Shown: positions 26,434-35,300, counted from the first letter of the stretch. The stretch is 64,000 bases of DNA from Novosphingobium resinovorum (GCF_027922145.1 NZ_BSFC01000044.1:1-64000); one strand, 5' to 3'. Made by a program: numbers and translations. Notes: generated from the sequence alone by a model not told the origin.

Positions 26434-27168
26434 TCAGGCGTATCCCGTGGCCAGCGCGCGCGCCCAGTCCTCGCGCCCGCCCTCGGCAGCGCGGAGGGCG
26501 GCGGCGGTCCAGTCGTAAGCGACGGCGAGCAGCTCCGCTTCCCAGCCATCCGGCCCGCGCTCGACCACGGCGTAGCGCGCTTCGGGCGAACCCGATTCGA
26601 TGACGTGGGGATGCGGTTGGTCGTCGGCGAAGGCGGGCAGGCCGACCGAACCGGGGTTCACCACCAGCCGCCCGTCATCGAGGCGCACCGCCCGCTGCCT
26701 GTGCGAGTGGCCGCAGAGCACCAGCGGGGCGTCGATCCCGCCCAGCCGCTCGGCGATCTCGTTTGGAGTGGCGGCGCGGCAGCCGGTGGGCTCGACCGTT
26801 TCCAGCAGAAATTCCAGATCGCCGCGCGGGGAGCCGTGGCAGGCGTAGAGGTCGCTCTCCAGCCACATGTCCACCGGCAGCGAGGCCAGCCATTCGCGGT
26901 GGCGCGGCTGCAGCACGGCATCGGTGGCGGCGTCGGAAAGGCTCATCTCGGCGCGCGATTGTTCGAGCAGCTGGCGCTCGTGGTTGCCCCGGATCGTCTC
27001 AAGCCCGAGTGCCATCAGCCGATCCGCCGTGCCCACGCTGTCGAGCGGGCCGCTGAGGATGTCGCCGAGGTTGACGACCCGGCGCACCCCGCGCGCGGCG
27101 GCATCCGCCAGCACCGCGTCGAGCGCGCCGAGGTTGCCGTGAATGTCGGAGATCACCGCGATGGCCAT
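26434..27168 (-). CDS. Metallophosphoesterase, YfcE/DR1281-like
   Basis: 244 residues. All five calcineurin-like metal motifs are visible: ISDIHGN, NLGDILSG, GNHER, ACHGSP and CGHSH. It is likely a cytoplasmic phosphodiesterase or phosphatase with two metals; the substrate is unknown. GAGGG lies just before the ATG. First gene of a three-gene operon with the 2Fe-2S subunit and arsC; the functional link is not obvious. Confidence 0.8.
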   Translation of the reverse strand: MAIAVISDIHGNLGALDAVLADAAARGVRRVVNLGDILSGPLDSVGTADRLMALGLETIRGNHERQLLEQSRAEMSLSDAATDAVLQPRHREWLASLPVDMWLESDLYACHGSPRGDLEFLLETVEPTGCRAATPNEIAERLGGIDAPLVLCGHSHRQRAVRLDDGRLVVNPGSVGLPAFADDQPHPHVIESGSPEARYAVVERGPDGWEAELLAVAYDWTAAALRAAEGGREDWARALATGYA

Positions 27169-27210
27169 GCCCTCGCGATGCCCCGCCTTGCCGATCAGCG
27201 CAACCCCAGT

Positions 27211-27240
27211 CAGTTCAGGCCCAGTCAGTTCAGGCCCAGC
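27211..27240. repeat. 15-bp tandem duplication at the receptor gene end
   Basis: CAGTTCAGGCCCAGT is followed directly by CAGTTCAGGCCCAGC, spanning the stop codon of the TonB-dependent receptor. On the coding strand the unit reads CTGGGCCTGAACTGA, so the last codons and the stop are duplicated. Confidence 0.85.
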
Positions 27241-29258
27241 TTGAACCCCGCCCACAAGGTGCGCGGCTGGCCCAGATCCATCGAGCCGGCCGCATTGCGC
27301 GTCACGATCGTCTCGTCGGTCAGGTTCTCGGCGCGCAGGACCAGTGAGGCGAAGCGGGTGATCGGCACTTGCGCATAGAGGTCCAGCGTCGTCGCGGCGG
27401 GCAGGGTGTCGACCTGAAGGTCGTCCTCGTACTGCGCACCGGTGCGGCGCAGGGTGGCGGCCAGGCGCCAGCCGTCGGCGGGTGCCCATGCCACCGTCCC
27501 GCTGGCCGCGAGCTTGGGCACCTGCGCCGGGCGCATGCCGTCGAGCGCGATCTGCGCGGCGGTCGCCTTCACCTTGGCATCGGTCCACGACAGCGAGCCG
27601 GACAGATCGACCTTGCCCAGCTTGAGGTCGGCGCTTGCCTCGATCCCGCGCGCGTGGATCGAATCGACGTTCTGCCGCTCGCGCACGGTGGAGGACAAAG
27701 TGACGTTGGCGATGGCGTCCTTGAGGTAGTTGTCGAAGGCCGTGAGCGACAGGTTCAGCGTCTCGGAGGGGTGGAAGTCCACGCCCGCCTCGTAGCCGCG
27801 CAGGCGCTCGGGCTTGAGGCCGGGATTGGCATTAGTGGTGATCGGGAACACCACGAAGGGCCGGTACAGCTCGTTCAGCGTCGGCAGGCGCAGTCCGGTA
27901 TAGGCGGCGGCGCGCAGCGACACGGCGGTGGTGGCGTTCCACACAATGCCGCCGCGTCCGTTGGCGTTCCAGCCGTCGCGGTCGGCGTAGCGGGTGTCCT
28001 GCGTCACCACGCCCGCGGGGTTCACCTGATGGTAGTAGCCGTCGGTGATGGTCCAGCGGTCGAGGCGGCCGCCAGCGGTCAGCACGAACTGGCCGATGGT
28101 CCAGTCGTCCTCGATATAGAAGCCGAGGTCGGACTGCCGCCCGCCCGCCTTGCGGAACGCGGTGGCGAGGCCGGTGACGGCGCTATAGGGCGCTTCCACG
28201 AGGTTCCCGCGCGAAAGCTTCACGTCGGTGCCGATGCGCAGCACGTGGCTTTCGCCCACCGGCGGGCGCAGTTCGGCCTTGCCGCCGACCGCCAGCGTCG
28301 GGGTCTTGGCCTGATCGAGCGTCTTCTTGTAGCTCGTCGAGCTGATGACGATGTTCGAGAAATCCTGCGCCTGCACGAAGCCCAGCACGTCGAACTGCCA
28401 GTCGCCCCGGCCCACGAAACGCAGCGAGCCCTGCTGGCCCGAAGACGTCGAATCCGCGCCCTTGAAGCGCAGCGTGCGCGCATCGTCATAGACGAGGCCC
28501 GATGCCTGAACCTCGATGGTGTCGGTCAGCGGCGCGACGGCGCGCAGCGAGCCCGACAGGCTTTCATACTTCGCGCGCGCGGTGGCGGCGACGCGCTGGT
28601 CCTTCGGCGTGGTCCAGAAGCCCTGGCCGCGATCCCACTGCACGCCCGCCACGACGAAGCCTTCGCCAAGGCGCGGCGCCACCGTGAGCGAGCCTTGCGT
28701 CTCGCCCCGGTTGTTGACCAGCGCCTCCGCGCTTACCGGGCCGAGTTCGTCAGGGCTCGCGCTTTCCATCTCGATCGTGCCGGAGACCGCGCCCGTGCCG
28801 AACGCGCCCATACCGCCGCCGCGCGTCACCCGCACGGAGCCGAGGCGGTCGGGGGTGAGCGCGCTCAGCGGAATATAGCCGAAGAACGGGTTCGCCACCG
28901 GCACGCCGTCCAGCAGCACTTGCGCGCGGCTCGATGCATTGCCGCCCAGTGCACGCAGGGTCACGCCCTGGTTCGAGGGGTTGGACGATCGGCTGTCGGA
29001 GCGGCGGAACTGCTGGAATCCGGCGACAGAGGCCAGCACATCCTCGATCCGGCCCGAGGCGCTGGAAACCAGCTTGTCGCGGGCGATCGTCTGGACGTCG
29101 TAGGCGGGCGTCGCCGGACCTTCCGAAAGCCCGCGCCCGGTGACGACGATGGGCTCGCGCGGGGCGGCGTCATCGTCCTCGGCCAGCGCGGGATGCGCGA
29201 GCGCGACGAGGGGCAGGGCGAGCAGGGCACAGGTGGTACGGCGTCGAATGGTGGTCAT
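27225..29258 (-). CDS. TonB-dependent outer-membrane receptor
   Basis: 677 residues. A signal peptide (ALLALPLVALAHPALA) precedes a TonB-box-like segment (EPIVVTGRG) and the plug domain (VTLRALGGNASSRAQVLLDGVPVANPFFGYIPL, then VRVTRGGGMGAFGTGAVSGTIEM). A beta-barrel follows, ending LWAGFKLGLN. YTGLRLPTLNELYRPF is the usual late-barrel block of BtuB/siderophore-type receptors. The ligand cannot be told; no riboswitch or Fur box is evident. It uses TonB-ExbBD energy to import a large ligand. Confidence 0.9.
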   Translation of the reverse strand: MTTIRRRTTCALLALPLVALAHPALAEDDDAAPREPIVVTGRGLSEGPATPAYDVQTIARDKLVSSASGRIEDVLASVAGFQQFRRSDSRSSNPSNQGVTLRALGGNASSRAQVLLDGVPVANPFFGYIPLSALTPDRLGSVRVTRGGGMGAFGTGAVSGTIEMESASPDELGPVSAEALVNNRGETQGSLTVAPRLGEGFVVAGVQWDRGQGFWTTPKDQRVAATARAKYESLSGSLRAVAPLTDTIEVQASGLVYDDARTLRFKGADSTSSGQQGSLRFVGRGDWQFDVLGFVQAQDFSNIVISSTSYKKTLDQAKTPTLAVGGKAELRPPVGESHVLRIGTDVKLSRGNLVEAPYSAVTGLATAFRKAGGRQSDLGFYIEDDWTIGQFVLTAGGRLDRWTITDGYYHQVNPAGVVTQDTRYADRDGWNANGRGGIVWNATTAVSLRAAAYTGLRLPTLNELYRPFVVFPITTNANPGLKPERLRGYEAGVDFHPSETLNLSLTAFDNYLKDAIANVTLSSTVRERQNVDSIHARGIEASADLKLGKVDLSGSLSWTDAKVKATAAQIALDGMRPAQVPKLAASGTVAWAPADGWRLAATLRRTGAQYEDDLQVDTLPAATTLDLYAQVPITRFASLVLRAENLTDETIVTRNAAGSMDLGQPRTLWAGFKLGLN

Positions 29259-29363
29259 TGTTTTCCAGCTTTGAGGCATCGTTCTCCGCCGCTGTGTGTC
29301 CTGCAAAGCATTGTGGCTGACAAGGCGGACAAAGGCGAGGCGACCCAAGGGATGATACGCCAG

Positions 29364-29489
29364 TTCCTCCCCGAGCTTGCTCGGGGAGGGGGACCGCCCG
29401 CGAAGCGGGTGGTGGAGGGGGGACGGGCAATTCCCCCTCCGTCAGCCCTGACGGGCTGCCACCTCCCCGAGACAAGCTCGGGGAGGAAT
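29364..29489. repeat. CTCCCC-family repeat, long copy
   Basis: About 126 bp with CTCCCCGAGCTTGCTCGGGGAG at one end and CTCCCCGAGACAAGCTCGGGGAG at the other, and CAGCCCTGACGGGCTG between. It sits between the fumarylacetoacetase-family gene end and the receptor gene start. Confidence 0.85.
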
Positions 29490-29490
29490 G

Positions 29491-30183
29491 TCATTCCGCT
29501 GCGCCGATTTCCAGTCGCAGCGGGGTGAGGCCCTCGATCGTGCCTTCCAGCACGTCGCCCACCGCGACCGGGCCGACGCCCGCCGGGGTGCCGGTATAAA
29601 TCAGGTCGCCGGGTGCGAGGTGGTAGAGGCCCGAGAGGTCGGCGATCAGCTCGGGGATCGACCAGATCATGTCCGAGAGCACGCCGTCCTGCTTCACCGC
29701 GTCGTTCTGCGTTAGCGCGATGCGCTGGGCCTCAGGCGCGAAGACGGCGGCGGGCGTGATCGGCGCGATGACTGCGCCGTTCTCGAAGTCCTTGCCGGTG
29801 TCCCAGGGATAACCCTTGGCCTTGGACGCGTTCTGCAGGTCGCGCCGGGTCATGTCGAGGCCGCAGGCATAGCCGTAGACCACCTCCATTGCCGCCTCGG
29901 GGGCGATCCGGAACGCGGGGGCGCCGATGGCGACGACCAGTTCCATTTCGTAGTGGCAGTTTTCGGTGCCCGGCGGATAGGGGATCGCCCCGCCGTCGAG
30001 GCACAGCGCTGCGGGCGCCTTGTTGAACCAGATCGGCGCCTCGCGGTCGACCGCGTTGCCCAGTTCCAGCGCGTGCGCGGCGTAATTGCGCCCGACGCAG
30101 AAGATGCGGCGCACCGGATAGGCGGCCGCTTCGCCGACGACGGGCACGGCGGGGGCGACGGGAAGGTCGAAAAGCAGGGTCAC
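29491..30183 (-). CDS. Fumarylacetoacetate hydrolase family protein
   Basis: 230 residues, GTG start preceded by AAGGAG. The FAH fold is shown by RRIFCVGRNYAAHALELG, the metal ligands in CHYEMELVVAIG (E-x-E) and the Asp in YGYACGLDMTRRDLQ, then PGDLIYTGTPAGVGPV. Such proteins cleave or decarboxylate beta-diketone-type acids in aromatic catabolism, or act as oxaloacetate tautomerases or acylpyruvases. The length suits the short monofunctional group. The exact substrate is unknown. Confidence 0.85.
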   Translation of the reverse strand: MTLLFDLPVAPAVPVVGEAAAYPVRRIFCVGRNYAAHALELGNAVDREAPIWFNKAPAALCLDGGAIPYPPGTENCHYEMELVVAIGAPAFRIAPEAAMEVVYGYACGLDMTRRDLQNASKAKGYPWDTGKDFENGAVIAPITPAAVFAPEAQRIALTQNDAVKQDGVLSDMIWSIPELIADLSGLYHLAPGDLIYTGTPAGVGPVAVGDVLEGTIEGLTPLRLEIGAAE

Positions 30184-30292
30184 GGGGCTGGGTTCTCCTT
30201 TGTGCCGGGGCATAGGCCGCTCCGTCGCATCGGGAAAGCGCTCTCTCGGATACGGGGGTTGTAGTCGGCGCAAGGGGGCATAGAGTGGACGG

Positions 30293-30853
30293 GTGACGAC
30301 GCAGCAGTATCTTGCAGGCCGCATCCTATTGGCAATGCCGGGGATGTTCGACCCGCGCTTCGAGCGCTCGGTCAACGTGTTATGCGTGCATGACGAGGAC
30401 GGCGCGCTCGGCGTCGGCATCGGCCACGTGCGCGAAGGCGTGCGTTTCCACGATGTGCTGGAGGAACTGGGCCTCGACCCGGGCGTCTCGCCCAACCGCG
30501 AGATCATGCACGGCGGCCCGGTCGAACCGGGGCGCGGCTTCATTCTGCACTCGACCGACTGGGGCGGCAGCGACACTATCGAGGTCGCGCCGCTTTGCGG
30601 GCTGTCCGCCTCGATGGACGTGCTGCGCGCGATCGCGGCGGGGCAGGGGCCGTCGCAGTGGATCATGGCGCTGGGCTACGCCGGATGGGGCGCGGGTCAA
30701 CTGGAGGGCGAGATGCGCCACCACGGATGGTACGCCGCCGAAGGCCACCGCGAAGTCCTGTTCGAAACGCCGCCGGAGGGGCGCTGGTCGGCGACATGGC
30801 GGGCGGAAGGGATCGATCCCGCGCTGCTTTCGAACGAGACGGGGCGGGCTTAA
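30293..30853 (+). CDS. YqgE/AlgH family protein
   Basis: 186 residues, GTG start. Conserved blocks LAGRILLAMPGMFDPRFERSV, GGPVEPGRGFILHS and ALGYAGWGAGQLEGEM are characteristic of the UPF0301 (YqgE/AlgH) family. The function is not firmly established. Divergent from the FAH gene. Confidence 0.9.
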   Translation: MTTQQYLAGRILLAMPGMFDPRFERSVNVLCVHDEDGALGVGIGHVREGVRFHDVLEELGLDPGVSPNREIMHGGPVEPGRGFILHSTDWGGSDTIEVAPLCGLSASMDVLRAIAAGQGPSQWIMALGYAGWGAGQLEGEMRHHGWYAAEGHREVLFETPPEGRWSATWRAEGIDPALLSNETGRA

Positions 30854-30867
30854 GTTCACCCTCCCTT

Positions 30868-30944
30868 CGTCATTGCGAGCGTAGCGAAGCAATCCAGGGC
30901 AGTCTTGGGCCGCCCTGGATTGCTTCGCTACGCTCGCAATGACG
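30868..30944. repeat. 77-bp inverted-repeat element, copy 4
   Basis: Standard element filling the gap between the convergent ends of the yqgE-type gene and mocA. Confidence 0.9.
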
Positions 30945-30947
30945 ATG

Positions 30948-31505
30948 TCATGGGAGATTTTCGAGGTCGCCCGGGCGGTCCACGTCGAAGTGGATCGCGG
31001 GCGAGGAGACCTCGACTCTCACCACGTCATCGCGGCTGCGCAGCAGGCGTCCCGCGCCCTCGTCGCCGGTGAGCGCGGCGATCGCGGGCAAGGCCGCGGC
31101 GGACAGCAGGACCGGATGGCCGGGCTTGCCCCCGTGACAGGGCATAGCGGCATAGGCATCGCCGATCGCGGCGGCGAGTGTCGGTGCGACCTCGGCAGGA
31201 ATGCGCGGCATGTCGCCGAGGAAAACGAAGGCGGCCTTTGCCTCTCCGGCCGCCGCGATGCCGGCCTTCAGTGTCTCGGACAAGGCATAGCTCTCCAGCC
31301 GCAGTGTCTCCACCGCAGGCGTGCCGGGCCATTCGCCCGTATCGAGGCCGGGCCGCGCGACGACGATCACCCGCTCTACCGGCGCGGCGCGGGCGGTGCG
31401 GATCGCGTGATGGAGCAGAGGCTCGCCATCGAGCCGGGCGGAGAGCTTGTCGCTGCCGAATCGGGTCGAGTGCCCGGCTGCGAGCACCAGTGCGACCGCG
31501 CTCAA
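30948..31505 (-). CDS. mocA: MocA-type molybdopterin nucleotidyltransferase
   Basis: 185 residues. The nucleotide-binding signature LVLAAGHSTRFGSDKLSARLDG and FVFLGDMPRI (metal-binding GDMP) place it in the MobA-like NTP transferase family. Its overlap with xdhC (ATGA) indicates the cytidylyltransferase MocA, which makes the MCD form of the cofactor used by xanthine-oxidase-family enzymes. Last gene of tetR-xdhC-mocA. Confidence 0.83.
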   Translation of the reverse strand: MSAVALVLAAGHSTRFGSDKLSARLDGEPLLHHAIRTARAAPVERVIVVARPGLDTGEWPGTPAVETLRLESYALSETLKAGIAAAGEAKAAFVFLGDMPRIPAEVAPTLAAAIGDAYAAMPCHGGKPGHPVLLSAAALPAIAALTGDEGAGRLLRSRDDVVRVEVSSPAIHFDVDRPGDLENLP

Positions 31506-32515
31506 GCCCGTTCCCGCGCCGGGTTCAGCGCCTGCATGATTTCGGCGATGATGCCGGTGGCGACTTCCCAGGGCGACTTGCCCAGCCCGGGGACGCCCGG
31601 CGAAAGCTGCAGCCGCGCCAGTTCCTCCGCGCTCGCGCCCGCCGCTTCCAGCGCGCCGAGGCGTTGGGCGGCGCGCGATCTGGCGCCGATCATGCCGACA
31701 TAGCCCGCCCCGCCCCGCAAGGCGGCAAGGCAGCCGCCGAGGTCGTGGTGATCCTCATGCGTGGCGCCAAGGTAGGCGGTCCAGCGATCGACTTTCAGGT
31801 GGGCGAGGGCGTCCGCAGGCTCCTCGCGCAAGTAGCGCGAGACGGGGAAGGGCGGCGGCGCATGCGGGCCGCCGGGGCGCAGCAGGATCGTCTCGAACTG
31901 CGCCATCGCCCCGAGCTTCGCGGCGGCGAGCGCGCCGGGATCACCGCCCGAGACGATCAGGCGGCGCGGCGGATCGTACCGGCGGGCGATGCGGAACGGG
32001 TCCTCGCGAAAGTCCAGCAACGGGCCGTCCTCCTCGCGCGCCTCTTGCGTTTCGCCGTCGCTCGCCCAGAGGCAGGTGCGGCGCTCGGCGGCGTGGTGCA
32101 GCAGCGCGGCGGCGGCGGGCGAATCCGGCGCGATCCGCTCCAGCAGCACATGCAGCGCGCCGCCGCAGCGCAGGCGAAGGTCGATCCAGGGGCTGCCCAT
32201 GCCGTAATGCAACCGCTTCGGCTTGCCGTCGGCGAGCACTTGCGCGGCGTGGTTGGCGACGTCGCCCTCGATGCAGTCGCCCGAGAAATAGCCGCTCGCG
32301 GCGATCTGGCCGTCGGACCCTGCGGCGAACAGCATTTGCGCGCCGGGACCGCGCGGCGCGCTGCCCGCGACCTTGTAGAGTGTCGCCAGCGCCGCCGGAC
32401 GGCCTGCCGTGAGGGCCGCGCGCAAGGCGGGGCGCACGTCGTCGATCCAGCCGAACTCGGGCCAGTCCGCGTCCTCGATCATGCCGCCAAGAACGGGGGC
32501 GTCGGTCAGCGTCAT
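31502..32515 (-). CDS. xdhC: XdhC-family molybdenum hydroxylase maturation factor
   Basis: 337 residues. The N-terminal XdhC/CoxI domain contains TLYKVAGSAPRGPGAQMLF and SGYFSGDCIEGDV (conserved Gly-Cys loop); the C-terminal Rossmann-like domain has LIVSGGDPGAL and YVGMIGARSRAAQRL. XdhC binds the molybdenum cofactor and inserts it, often after sulfuration, into xanthine-dehydrogenase-type enzymes. Start and stop overlap both neighbours. No target large subunit is in the window. Confidence 0.88.
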   Translation of the reverse strand: MTLTDAPVLGGMIEDADWPEFGWIDDVRPALRAALTAGRPAALATLYKVAGSAPRGPGAQMLFAAGSDGQIAASGYFSGDCIEGDVANHAAQVLADGKPKRLHYGMGSPWIDLRLRCGGALHVLLERIAPDSPAAAALLHHAAERRTCLWASDGETQEAREEDGPLLDFREDPFRIARRYDPPRRLIVSGGDPGALAAAKLGAMAQFETILLRPGGPHAPPPFPVSRYLREEPADALAHLKVDRWTAYLGATHEDHHDLGGCLAALRGGAGYVGMIGARSRAAQRLGALEAAGASAEELARLQLSPGVPGLGKSPWEVATGIIAEIMQALNPARERA

Positions 32516-33132
32516 CACGCGCGCGCCGCTTGGCGCTCCATCGTGTCGCCGACCAGTGGGGCGATGACCAGACGGTGCAGGATCGTCGCCACTTCCTCGG
32601 GGCTGCGGGTGGAGGCGGGCTTGTCCCCGCCCTGCGCCAACCACCATGCAAGGATGTCGATGGTCGCGCCGGTGCCGTGGATGGTGCCGAGATCCGAAGG
32701 CAACCACGAATGGCGCGACTGCGCGCTTTCCGCGAGGCCGAGCGCCTGGCGGATGAACTCCTCGCGCACGATGCCCGCTGCGCCGCCGGTCAGCAGCGCC
32801 GACCACAGCATCGCGTGCTCGTGGACATGGCGGCAGACTTCCAGCGTCGATTCGTAGCTGTTGGCGGCGTAGAGGATGGGGATCGTGCGGCCGAGCAGAT
32901 CCTCGATCTCATGCGCGGCGACGTCGGCCAGCAGCGCTTCCTTGGTCGGGTAGTGCCGGAAGAAAGTGGCGTACCCGGTTCCGGCGCGCGCGCTGATCTC
33001 GCGGATCGTCAGTTGGTCGAACGGCTTGATTTCAAGCAGCGCCAGCAGCGCCGAGGTCAGCGCCTGCCGCGAGCGGACCTGTCGTGCATCGGTGGGAGCC
33101 TCGCGCTTGAGGCCGTTCAGGCTGGTGTCCAT
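32515..33132 (-). CDS. TetR/AcrR-family transcriptional regulator
   Basis: 205 residues. The N-terminal TetR helix-turn-helix is RSRQALTSALLALLEIKPFDQLTIREISARAGTGYATFFRHYPTKEALL in outline (residues about 20-68), and the remainder is an all-helical ligand domain. It is the first gene of an operon with xdhC and mocA; the stop overlaps the xdhC start (TGATG on the coding strand). A perfect palindrome over its start codon suggests it represses its own operon. Confidence 0.88.
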   Translation of the reverse strand: MDTSLNGLKREAPTDARQVRSRQALTSALLALLEIKPFDQLTIREISARAGTGYATFFRHYPTKEALLADVAAHEIEDLLGRTIPILYAANSYESTLEVCRHVHEHAMLWSALLTGGAAGIVREEFIRQALGLAESAQSRHSWLPSDLGTIHGTGATIDILAWWLAQGGDKPASTRSPEEVATILHRLVIAPLVGDTMERQAARA

Positions 33133-33149
33133 GATACGATGCGTATCAT
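33131..33149. promoter_or_regulatory. TetR-type operator over the tetR start codon
   Basis: ATGATACG and CGTATCAT form a perfect 8-bp dyad around ATG; two bases overlap the start codon. Symmetry and length are typical of TetR dimer sites, so autoregulation of tetR-xdhC-mocA is likely. Confidence 0.65.
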
Positions 33150-33209
33150 TGCGACGGAGGCGTGTCTAACCGCAGCAGCCGTGAACCGGCCGCAACGCGG
33201 CGTTGAATA

Positions 33210-33926
33210 TCACCCTTCGCCGATGCGATCCGCGAACAGCAGGCGACCGCCGGAAAGGTGCCAGAGCGCTTCGTTGAAATCGTTGTCGCTCATGGCGAAG
33301 CAGCCCTCGCTGCGACCGAGCTTGCCCCACTTGTCGATCATCGAGGAGCCGACGTACCAGGCCGGATGCATGACGATCGCGCGCGGCAGCGCCATCGAAT
33401 TGTCGTTGTCCAGACCCATCAGGCGGATCGAGGTGCCGTACTTGCCCTTGTACCACTCGGCGGTGAGGTAAGCCCCGCGCGAGGTCGCTTCCGAGCCGGG
33501 AACGTTGGAAAAGCTCTGCAGCCAGCCGCTGTGCGCCGGGTCGGAACCGCGCCCGTGCGCGACGAGGAACGAGCGCATCGTCCCGTTTTCCAGATTGGCG
33601 AAGTGGAGGCGCGGTTTCCACGAAGGCTGCGCAAAATCGACGATTCCGACCACGTCGGCGCGCCACAGATGATTGCGCACGCGCCCGGCCTGCTTCGACG
33701 CGACGTCGAGTACACGGCGCTCGTAAAGCGATAGTCCAGTGGGCGATGCGGGAACCGATGTCAGGCTGCTTGGAAAGGCACCGGCGAGCGGCGCAAGAGC
33801 CTCACCGGGCGCGGTCGAATCGGGAAGGACACCTTCGGAGGCGAAAGCCCGCGCGGGCAAAGCCAGACCGATGCCGGCGACAAGCCCGCCCTTCAGTATT
33901 TTCCTTCGACTATGTGCGCGATCCAT
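33210..33926 (-). CDS. Murein L,D-transpeptidase catalytic-domain family protein
   Basis: 238 residues. A twin-arginine-like signal (SRRKILKGGLVAGIGLALPARAFA) suggests export. The catalytic region contains LRSFLVAHGRGSDPAHSG-type and KLGRSEGCFAM blocks, where His and Cys match the YkuD-like HxxG...SxGC active site. It probably cross-links or anchors peptidoglycan stems in the periplasm. About 80 bp upstream of the tetR start and on the same strand. Confidence 0.78.
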   Translation of the reverse strand: MDRAHSRRKILKGGLVAGIGLALPARAFASEGVLPDSTAPGEALAPLAGAFPSSLTSVPASPTGLSLYERRVLDVASKQAGRVRNHLWRADVVGIVDFAQPSWKPRLHFANLENGTMRSFLVAHGRGSDPAHSGWLQSFSNVPGSEATSRGAYLTAEWYKGKYGTSIRLMGLDNDNSMALPRAIVMHPAWYVGSSMIDKWGKLGRSEGCFAMSDNDFNEALWHLSGGRLLFADRIGEG

Positions 33927-34006
33927 AGTGGCGGTAATACCACAATCGGTCCCGGTGATCCACCATCTCGTCGCGCGATCGGCGCTGGGCGGGAGCGTTC
34001 CGCCGC

Positions 34007-34048
34007 AAAAAACGTTTGGCGGGGCCGCGACTTAGGCGCGACCCCGCC
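34007..34048 (-). terminator. Intrinsic terminator of phaZ
   Basis: GGCGGGG-C-CGCG pairs with CGCG-A-CCCCGCC (34018-34048), followed in the minus direction by AAACGTTTTTT. It starts 8 bases after the phaZ stop. Confidence 0.7.
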
Positions 34049-34055
34049 ACAAACA

Positions 34056-35300
34056 TCAGGCTACCACCTTGAGCGGCTTGCGCTGGTGCTGGGCGATCCA
34101 GTCCTCCAGCACCGGGGCGATTCGCGTCCGCCACTTGCTGCCGTTGAAGATGCCGTAGTGGCCCACCTCGGCGGCGAGGTAGTACTTCTTGCGCTTCTCG
34201 GGCAGGTGGCTGGCAAGGTGCAGCGCGGCGCGGGTCTGGCCGATGCCGGAGATATCGTCCCTCTCGCCCTCGATCGCCAGCAGCGCCGTGTCGCGGATGC
34301 CGGACAGGTCGATCCGCTCGCCGCGATGGACGAACTCGCCCTTGGGCAGAGAGTGGTTCTGGAACACGTGTTCGATCGTCTGCAGGTAGAATTCCGAGGT
34401 CATGTCGCAGACCGCGCGATATTCGTCGTAGAAGGCCTTGGTGGCATCGGCGCTGTCACCGTCGCCCGCGACCATGTGCTTGAACATGCCGTAGTGGCTC
34501 ATCATGTGGCTGCCGAGGTTCATCGCCATGAACCCGGCAAGCTGCAGGAAGCCCGGATAGACGCGGCGGCCGCCGCCCGGATAGGTCGCCGGAACGGTGG
34601 CGATGACGTTCTGCTGGAACCACGAAAGCGGCTGCTGCATCGCCACGTCATTGACGCTGGTGGGCGCCTCGCGCGTGTCGATCGGGCCGCCCATCATGGT
34701 GAGAGTGGCGGGACGGCAGGGGTGCTCCTTGGCGCCCATGATCGCGGCGGCGGCGTAGGCCGGAACCGAGGGCTGGCACACCGCGAGGACGTGGGTGCCG
34801 GGGCCGATGTGTTCGAGGAAAGAAATGACGTAATCGATGTAGTCGTCGAGATCGAAGCGCCCGGCGCTCATCGGCACCAGCTTCGCGTCGGCCCAGTCGG
34901 TGATGTAGACTTCGGCGCTTTCCACCATGCGCGCGACGGTGCCGCGCAGCAGGGTGGCATAGTGGCCGCTCATCGGTGCGACGATAAGGAGCTTGGGCGC
35001 GTCCTTGCCGAATCCAGGATGCTCGAATCGCAGCAGGTTGCCGAACGGCTTGTGCAGCACGATCGATTCGGTGACCGGCTGGATCTTGCCGTCGACGGTC
35101 ACGGTCTCGATGTCAAACGAGGGCTTTCCGCGGGGGGAAGCGGCGTGCGCGAAGACGTCCAGTGCCGAGGCCATGACCGGGCCGAGACCCGAATAACCGA
35201 ATGGAAGCGAGGGGTTGGTCAGCAGTTCGGCGCCAACCGACGCCCATGCGGCAGCGCTGCTCATCATGGCGCGCTGCAACTCGTAGGCATTGTAGAGCAA
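34056..35300 (-). CDS. phaZ: Intracellular polyhydroxyalkanoate depolymerase
   Basis: 414 residues. It degrades native PHA inside granules with a cysteine nucleophile, here Cys175 in HVLAVCQPSVP, as in the Cupriavidus PhaZ enzymes. Other family blocks are the opening MLYNAYELQRAMM, YITDWADAKLVPMSAGRFDLDDYIDYV and the C-terminal GHYGIFNGSKWRTRIAPVL with the likely His. The TTG start is supported by AGGAG 7 bases upstream. It carries upstream a box matching those of the phasin gene. Confidence 0.93.
   Translation of the reverse strand: MLYNAYELQRAMMSSAAAWASVGAELLTNPSLPFGYSGLGPVMASALDVFAHAASPRGKPSFDIETVTVDGKIQPVTESIVLHKPFGNLLRFEHPGFGKDAPKLLIVAPMSGHYATLLRGTVARMVESAEVYITDWADAKLVPMSAGRFDLDDYIDYVISFLEHIGPGTHVLAVCQPSVPAYAAAAIMGAKEHPCRPATLTMMGGPIDTREAPTSVNDVAMQQPLSWFQQNVIATVPATYPGGGRRVYPGFLQLAGFMAMNLGSHMMSHYGMFKHMVAGDGDSADATKAFYDEYRAVCDMTSEFYLQTIEHVFQNHSLPKGEFVHRGERIDLSGIRDTALLAIEGERDDISGIGQTRAALHLASHLPEKRKKYYLAAEVGHYGIFNGSKWRTRIAPVLEDWIAQHQRKPLKVVA

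Noticed and set aside
29259..29363. Cobalamin riboswitch or Fur box before the TonB-dependent receptor
   Set aside because: No B12-box core or Fur-like inverted repeat was seen; the leader is short and interrupted by a repeat.
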